Below are positions 57,361 to 64,000 of a stretch of 64,000 bases of DNA, one piece after another. Each line of letters starts with the position of its first letter. The stretch's first letter is position 1. The DNA is from Eucommia ulmoides (Eukaryota; Streptophyta; Magnoliopsida; Garryales; Eucommiaceae), in the NCBI GenBank assembly GCA_016647705.1, contig JAENRU010000084.1, positions 396,001 through 460,000 of the forward strand. The letters are read 5' to 3'. The position numbers and the translations under genes were made by a program. The notes beneath the pieces were generated by a model that was given only the letters and a program-made list of their open reading frames with translations, made no database searches and had not been told where the DNA came from.

Positions 57361-60078
57361 AATCCGAACTAGGGCTACATCTGGTCGAGCATCGAACAAG
57401 TTGTGGATCTGGAACCGAACGATCTAGAAGGCTAGGGTTTTGGCCGGCGATGAATTTTGGAGGAGGTGCAGTTAAATGAGGCAGAGCTGAAGGCGCTCTT
57501 GGATCTTGTAGGAAAGCTTCAAGCGCTCAATGAGGGAGTACGACGAGGAGGTGACACAGAGGGGGAGGGTGTTTGTTGCCGGTGAAGCGGCGGCGATGTA
57601 GACAGGGGAATTGGTGGGGATGGAAGAGAGAATGTGAGTTTGGAAGAGATGGTAGGGTTAAAATGAATAGGGGCAAATTGGTAATTTAACATGTACGTTT
57701 GTTTTTAAAATGCGACTAATCAGTTCAAAAAATGATTAGGATGAGAGCTTTTGGTTCAATTTTAACTAATTGGTATTTATTGGTACATAGAAAGTTAAAA
57801 CAGTACTTAGTGGTAATTCACAGCGTAGAAAAATATAAACTTTAAGGTCGGACGGCTTCTCAATCATTCTACGTCTGTGTAGATATTGGTAATATATTTT
57901 GAGATTCTTTTCACTAATAATAGTAGTAATATATTTTGTGAACCGCATTGTGACTGATTTTAGGGATATTGGATTGTGCAATTCATCATTTAAACAAGAA
58001 AGATGTTTTAAGGGGATCAAATTCGTAATTTGATTGGAGTAATGAAATTACATATATAACTTAATGTACAACATAGTGTTGAGAAATTTCAACAATTAAT
58101 TAGATTTTATTTTTTGACATATTAATTTTAATACCCACAGATATTGATCAAGATAAAAACAAATGACAAAACAAAGTGGAAAGCACGAGACTATGGAAAA
58201 CCCGAAGGCGGATCCAACCAAAACTTCTTTCATTTCTTTCTTTTGAAAATCAAAGTGCATAATCTGGTCAAATGTATTTCTGATTTGCATTATTATTATT
58301 ATTATTATTATTATTTTGGAGTAGACATGGTCATTGTTGGTTTCTGGATCACAAATATTGGGGATACATGGTCAATTGAGATGATGAATTTTTATTAAAT
58401 ATTAATGAAGGTAAAAGTTTGTATTTCCAAGTTGAATAATTCAAAAACAATTCATGTAGATTTCTTCTCCCCCGGTAACATGTTGACCTTGTTGTGGATA
58501 GGTATGAAACGAGAAAAACAGAGATATGTGTTGATATCTACTTGATTTAAAAAAAAATAAAAAAAATCAAATTTTATTCTGCAAATACCTAACCAATAAT
58601 TGTGGTATTTAAAAAAAAACAAACTACTATAATATCAAGGAAAAAAAAAAAGTAAATTAAATATTTTTTCTTTCAAATTTGTCCCAAGAAGTCACATAAT
58701 AGATCTTATAATTTTGACATGACGGAGAAAATTTTGTTTACAAAAAATTGAAAGCATAAGTTACAAAAACTAATTTATCAATATTTTTATTTGCGAGTTG
58801 CATTTAGAGCTTATTGTGAATTATATAAAAAAAAATAGAGAAATTGGTATAGAAAATGAAAATTATATAAATATTTAGTTTCTTTGAACAAAAACTAAAT
58901 AAAATTTATTAGAAATTTACATTTATTTAAAATTACAAAAAAAAAAAACAAATATATAAAATTTAAGGCCGAAAGATTTCTCAATCATTCTTTTGGGTAG
59001 ATATTAGTAATATATTTGGTGATTCTTTAAACTAATAATATTAATAATATATGGAATTTTATTATTTAGACAATATATGGAATTTTATTATTGAGTCCTC
59101 TAGAGATATACAAATTATAAAATAGACCTATATTACTATAATAAAGTTTTTAGCCCTCATATGTGTTTTAGAGAATAAGTTTTTGTTCTTTGACCATATA
59201 TTTTTTTTCTTCATAATTTACTTAAAATATACTCTGTAAAATATACGTGGCCGTGAACATTCACATTTTTATTTGCTATTTTTAAATATCTTAATACATT
59301 TTAACACTGACGGTTCTATTGTGAATATTCACATTTTTTATGTGAACAAATTACATTTTTGTTAGGTACGTTCTTCTGTTTCATGTTCTTTTCATATATT
59401 CAAAAAATCAACGAGAATAGAACATTCATGTTCTTTGTGTTATGATCATTCACACTATAATTTGAAAAAATAAATCTAAAAACAACAAATCAAAAACATT
59501 AAAAAAAAAAAAAAAAAAAAAAAAAAACCTAAGACCTACAAATATAAAATCGGTATGAACGTTTAAAAAAAGCCAATTAAACCAAATAAAAAAAAATAGG
59601 GAAAAACTAACATCCAAGAAAAACAACCATAACCATGTTAACATTCACTTAAAAAAAACGAAATATGAACATTCACCGAACGACAATGAACATTCACTAA
59701 AAACCAAATCGACAAGAATATTTATTGAGAAATCAACAAAAAGAATATTCAGAATGAAATAAGCACAAAAACTCAACCAAAATAAATAAAAAAAAAAAAA
59801 AACAAATCAAAACAAATATGAAAAACGATGCAACTATTTGCAAAAAACAAATTAAAGAACATTAAAAAAAAAACTAAGATGAACAAAAAAAGGATTAATT
59901 ATAAACAAAAACTTCACAAAAATCGTTAGAAAATCACATGAACATTGATTGATCTGAAATTCACGACGACCAATTAGAACATCCACATGAACGAACAAAT
60001 CTGGAAAAATCTAGATCTGAAATTCTCAGATCTGAAACTTTCTGGATCTAAAAAATCCTAATATGAAATTTTCCAAAT

Positions 60079-60080
<2 letters not shown>

Positions 60081-60132
<52 letters not shown>
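60081..60132. repeat. (GA)n microsatellite
   Basis: About 52 bp of uninterrupted GA. The aligned (CT)n at 21440-21468 in copy A is shorter, so the run has changed length since the duplication. Confidence 0.95.
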
Positions 60133-60134
<2 letters not shown>

Positions 60135-61058
60135 ACAATGAGCAGAGCACAGGCAACGACTATAGAGGGCTGGCGGTATCGGATGGACCAATATGAGCAT
60201 CGGTGGCAATGGCGAGCACGACAAGCATGGTAAAGGAAGACGAACAACGAGCAGATCATATGCATCGTCATCATCGTCATTGAATGGAGCAAGAGGAGCA
60301 CGGCATGTCGGTGAGCACAGTGGAGGAAGATGAACGATGAGCAGAGCGCAGGCGGGCGATAGCATCATCAAATGGAGGAAGCCAATGATGGCGATGAAGA
60401 TGAAGACGGATGGTGACAAGAGATGGGTTCGGTGGCTGTTCAGTTGAGAGTGGGAAAGAGGGAAGAATAAGCTAGGTTGAAAATGCAAAAATAAAAATGG
60501 AGAATTAGGATTTCTTCCTATATATATAAGGGTAATTATGTCCATTCAGTATCTCTCAACAAGTAAAAATTGACCATGTTTTGTTGGAGGACTAAATAAT
60601 AATTTTTTTAATAAAAAACCTATTGAGGAAAGAGAAACCAAAATAAAGGCTAAATAATAATAACCCTAATATATTTTTTGAACTGTGTTTTATCAATTTT
60701 AGGGTTATTGGGGTGAGCAATTCATCATTTAAACTAGAAATATGTTTTAAGGGCGATCAAGTTTGTAACTTGATTAAAGTAATGAAAATACATATATTAC
60801 CTAATGTGCAACATAGTAATGCATTAAACTAAAATTTAAACAAAATTCAAACTTATATTATTTTTTAATACTAAATTCAATTTGGAAGTACTAGCATTAT
60901 GTTAATTTTCACCTGTAAAGTATGGGTTAAAGTAAAGGGGAGGTTAGTTATACAAGGGCATAGTAGAAGGGGTAAAAGGCAATTATCCCTCTAATCTTCC
61001 ATTTTTTTTTTTATTTCTTTTTGAAAGAAATGCAATTGACAAATGGATTAAGTCAAAA

Positions 61059-61064
61059 TGCATG
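61059..61064 (+). promoter_or_regulatory. RY-type element upstream of germin-like C
   Basis: TGCATG, part of AATGCATGCGG, about 85 nt before the TATA box and shared with copy B (35197-35202). RY motifs bind B3-domain factors in seed genes; function here is inferred only. Confidence 0.35.
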
Positions 61065-61143
61065 CGGCAGGGGTGGGTGTGGAACAAAGTTTAAAAAAAT
61101 AGGCAACGGGTAAAAGGCAGACTAAATCAAGGATTGTTTTATG

Positions 61144-61151
61144 TATAAATA
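61144..61151 (+). promoter_or_regulatory. TATA box of germin-like C
   Basis: TATAAATA, 66 nt before the ATG at 61217, conserved with copies A and B. Confidence 0.7.
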
Positions 61152-61216
61152 GGTCACCCTTTCTTGCAAAATTTCTCACTTCAAAGCTTCTTCAAATCAT
61201 ATTCTAAGAAAAAAAA

Positions 61217-62654
61217 ATGGCCATTTACCTAACCTTGGTTATATCTGTCTTCGCGTTGGCATGTAAAATTGCCTACGCTTCTGACCCGAGTCCTCTGCAA
61301 GACTTCTGTGTTGCAATTGATGATCCCAAGAGTGTTGGTATGAATCTCATATTAATTTCCCTGTAAATTTGCAATTTTAATATATATTTTTTCTATTTTA
61401 ATTACTAAAAACCTGTTTGGTCGTCTAAATTATTCAATTTAATGAATTACTTTATAATTATAAATTTATTCTTTATTTCTTCATTTAGCTATCGTTGCAA
61501 AAAATTTACAACTTTTTTATTTGAAATAAAGAGGCATACAATTGTTTTAGTTTATTAGAATTTTTAAACTATTTTTTATTTCAAATATACGAGAAAATAT
61601 TATATAAGCTAATGGTAAGCTAAGTAATTTAAGTGTTTTTATTTTACCATCAGACATTAGTTTATGACGATTCATGTATTGATTTATTGAATTTTTTTCA
61701 AAAATAGTACAATAAATTGGTCCTTCTTGTAGGACAAATTTATTTAGGTACTATTTTTACCCCATACCATACCATTAATTGTGAAATTGGTTTATTGTAT
61801 ATCTTCATTCCCATTGAAAAATGAAATAAATAATTTTGCTTAAGACGGTTGGGTTATCAAAATTATCTTATTTTCGTGAATAGCATTATTTTCATGAGTA
61901 GATTTCTATATTTCTCTGTTCCCAAATTATTTAATCAAAGTTAACATGACAATCGCCATTTAAAACACCTAATCGTTAAACTATAGATGTAATAAGTCAT
62001 TTTAAAGCAATGAGACAAGTGACAACTAAAATCTTTCGAACAATATTATATATATCTATGTATCATATATATATTCTAAATGATTTTATATGTGTGTATG
62101 CAGTTTTCGTCAATGGAAAACTCTGCAAGAATCCAATGCTTGTGAATGCTGGTGATTTCTCTTATTCGGGACTTGACAAACCTGGAAACACAAGCAACCA
62201 GGTTGGTTCAAATGTGACACCAGTAAATGTTCAACAAATCCCTGGACTAAACACTCTTGGCATCTCTTTTGCTCGCATCGACTTTGCACCCAACGGCCTC
62301 AACCCTCCCCACACACACCCTCGCGCCACAGAAATCCTCGTGGTCGTGGAAGGTGCCCTCTATGTCGGCTTTGTCACCTCCAATATGAATAACACTAACA
62401 CCCTTTTTACCAAAGTCCTGAGAAAGGGAGATGTCTTTGTTTTCCCAATAGGGCTCATCCACTTCCAATTCAATGTCGGAAAGACCAATGCAGTTGCTTT
62501 TGCTAGTCTAAGTAGCCAAAATCCAGGGGTCATAACCATTGCCAATGCTGTGTTTGGGTCGACACCCCCAATCTCTCCTTATGTTCTAACCAAGGCATTC
62601 CAAGTTGACAAGAACGTGATTGATGATCTTCAAGCACCCTTCCAAGGGAACTAG
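61217..62654 (+). CDS. Germin-like protein C (intact, two exons)
   Basis: Exon 1 is 61217-61337 (ATG after an A-tract; donor G|GTATGA); exon 2 is 62104-62654 (acceptor ATGCAG; stop TAG). The 766-nt intron is AT-rich; an in-frame ATG inside it at 62010 is not the real start. The protein has 223 residues. A signal peptide covers 1-21 ([17 protein letters not shown]), then [10 protein letters not shown]. Cys31 and Cys48 are the disulphide pair. The metal site is His110, His112, Glu117 (PHTHPRATE) and His160 ([10 protein letters not shown]). N-glycosylation sequons are at Asn69, Asn77 and Asn136. It is predicted to be a secreted wall cupin that binds Mn; enzyme activity (superoxide dismutase-like or other) cannot be assigned. 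A poly(A) signal AATAAA lies at 62684. It is closest to copy A in its flanks but keeps both start and stop. Confidence 0.92.
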
Positions 62655-63525
62655 AGATGTTTCTGTTTTTTGATTTTTTTCAAAATAAAAATAATTTGTG
62701 GTGTTATTTTAGTACCCATAAAATATTAATTATTACTACATAATTTTCTTCCAGTGTGATCCCTCTTGGTGGTCTTGATGAGAAGTCTTCCTTAAATATA
62801 TGTAAGGGTTTATTTTTTAAATCGATTTAATTTTAAATTTCCTTTTTAAAGTCATTGCTTCTGGATTAATAACTTCAAATTATTATTATTTTGAGAACAA
62901 TCCTTGTACTATTTATTTGTGTCATGAACGACAACGTCACATAATATAAATGAATGTAATCATTGTTCTTCGTTATTTTTATAGAAAATCATGCCTTAAT
63001 TTATTCCAAAGCTTATGTTAGAGTAGATATTTTTACATATGCTGTATCATGGAGTAAGTGATCATTTGAATTTCGGAGCTAGTTAAATTAAAAAATTGGG
63101 CCTTTGGAAGAACCCGAACACACCTAGCAGAATGATCCAAAACCAACGGAAGCAGCATGGGCGAAATTTAAAAATTGCGAAGAAAGATTATTGGGTCTAC
63201 CTTATCCCTTCGAGTTGGACAAACGATTGTAGTCCAACAATCCCAACTGGATGGTGGTTTACATGAATGCAATGGAATATATATTTTTTTTTTCCCAGGG
63301 ATATTGACCTTTTAGCGTTGATTCTCAGAATCCCTTTTAAGATGATTTCTTTTTCATTTTTTTTTTTGCCCTGGAATTAGGGTCAATAAGTGGCAAAATG
63401 AAACCTCATTTCGAAGTTTGATTTCAAAACGGGCTACACAAATCCTTCTCCTTTGGTGAAAAATCAACATCTCGAGTTCGTGATTCTTCTTCTCTGAGGA
63501 GTTCTATTTGGCAGAAGAAGCTCTC
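62655..63525. other. Germin-like C 3' flank
   Basis: No gene. Reverse complement of 18177-19075 in copy A. It includes the candidate poly(A) signal AATAAA at 62684-62689 and the TGTAGTCCAACAATCCCAAC stretch shared with the copies. Confidence 0.6.
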
Positions 63526-64000
63526 ATGCATCTTTCACCATGGAAGCCAATATCTCACTGCGCTGCCATGATTTTGGATAAGAAGAGCAAAAGAAGAAAT
63601 GGGTCCAATCGTTCATCCGACGAGGTCAAGCAAAATTAATCGAGACTCGGGAAATTGCAGGAACACAAGCTCAAGGAAGCTCTCGAAGAAGCATCTGAAG
63701 ATGGCTTACTTGTTAAATCCCAAGACATGGAGTCTGAATCCATGGCGAACCTAGACAAAGCTTAGGGCCGATCAAGGTTTCTGGCTAGACTTCACGCCCA
63801 GAAGGAATTCCTCAGAGCCATAGCCATTGTTGCCGATCGAACATACCAATCTGAAGAGTCGACATCGGAACATCATGAAGCTTTCACCAAGTTGCTCACG
63901 ATGAACCCGAAATACCAGTCCTCGGAGAAGATCGATCAGTTGAGGCAGGATGAGTACTCGAATCTCCTCGGTTCTGTCCCCAAGGTATGCCTTGACAACT
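63526..64000 (+). pseudogene. Molybdenum-cofactor-sulfurase-like pseudogene (copy C), cut by window end
   Basis: From the ATG at 63526 it reads MHLSPWKPISHCAAMILDKK, then [60 protein letters not shown] and SVPKVCLDN. This is the N terminus of the plant PLP-dependent Moco-sulfurase-like family. TAA at codon 38 (63637) and TAG at codon 80 (63763) break the frame. Both stops are also in copy A, which has extra ones. It follows germin-like C on the same strand, as in copy A. The gene may continue beyond the window, but its N terminus cannot be translated. Confidence 0.75.

Larger units (their letters stand above)
57360..61143 (-). repeat. Inverted segmental copy C: G, R2, P and germin 5' flank
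   Basis: Reverse complement of 23350-20600 in order. G (57360-57860, with a decayed SLIERLKLS-type fragment), R2 (57870-59290), P (59290-60540, with a T/A-rich GAACATTCA part and a GC-richer part) and the germin 5' flank (60560-61143). It holds a (TAT)n run (58287-58314), an A-run (59500-59525) and a (GA)n run (60081-60132). The LINE site is unoccupied here (about 60530-60545). No gene; open frames at 60026-60545 are compositional. Confidence 0.6.

Noticed and set aside
60026..60545. 165-codon Ser/Leu-rich open frame in copy C P segment
   Set aside because: Largely a (GA)n/(CT)n microsatellite; the aligned frames in copies A and B are shifted or interrupted.
62010..62103. In-frame ATG upstream of germin-like C exon 2 (also at 34239 and 19722)
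   Set aside because: It lies in the intron; the conserved signal peptide and DPSPLQDFC part come from exon 1 with proper splice sites.
1..64000. tRNA or rRNA genes
   Set aside because: I looked for TGGTTCGAATCC-type T-arms and conserved rRNA blocks on both strands and saw none; a tRNA scan would settle it.

Overview
The window is AT-rich nuclear DNA from a flowering plant, most likely a eudicot. The evidence is two-exon germin-like protein genes, plant Copia, Gypsy, L1, hAT and Helitron-type transposons, and a remnant of a plant-specific molybdenum-cofactor-sulfurase-like gene. There are no bacterial-style operons, no rRNA and no tRNA that I can see. Only two genes look intact: germin-like genes B (33595-35039, minus) and C (61217-62654, plus). 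A third, germin-like A (19003-20514, minus), has lost both its start and its stop codon.

Layout. 1-2.7 kb: minus-strand gene remnants (two RS-domain exons; SH3P-like 5' exons). 3.0-5.4 kb: partial copy of a repeated block. 5.5-8.75 kb: a short Gypsy-like element with a primer-binding site between two degenerate LTRs. 8.75-12.6 kb: LINE 1. 12.6-17.2 kb: block 1 (P remnant, R2, leader-like segment, three-unit array of a Copia gag fragment, with a hAT MITE inside). 17.2-18.2 kb: Moco-sulfurase-like pseudogene A. 19.0-20.5 kb: germin-like A. 20.6-24.05 kb: its 5' flank (P, R2, G segments), followed by a Helitron-like insertion (24057-28074). 28.4-32.8 kb: decayed Copia remnant with a nested LTR-like insertion and TA microsatellite. 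32.8-35.7 kb: germin-like B. 35.7-39.9 kb: LINE 2 with a 10-bp target duplication. 39.9-52.6 kb: block 2, parallel to block 1 but carrying a nearly complete Copia element (42556-48984, 5-bp target duplication). 52.6-53.1 kb: Moco-sulfurase-like fragment B. 53.1-57.2 kb: LTR and non-coding repeat-rich interior of another Copia-type element. 57.4-64.0 kb: inverted copy of the germin A region with germin-like C and Moco-sulfurase-like pseudogene C running off the end.

The window is best read as a germin-like gene cluster spread by segmental duplication. The unit [LINE - P - R2 - gag array - Moco fragment - germin-like] occurs in direct orientation, and the [Moco - germin-like - P - R2 - G] part occurs again inverted. 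Because the copies are alignable by eye, several insertions have a paralogous empty site inside this window (LINE 2, Copia, hAT MITE, Tourist-like MITE, Helitron). This defines their ends and gives a relative order of events. The intact germin-like genes encode secreted cupins with all four expected metal ligands; everything else is transposon, pseudogene or repeat.
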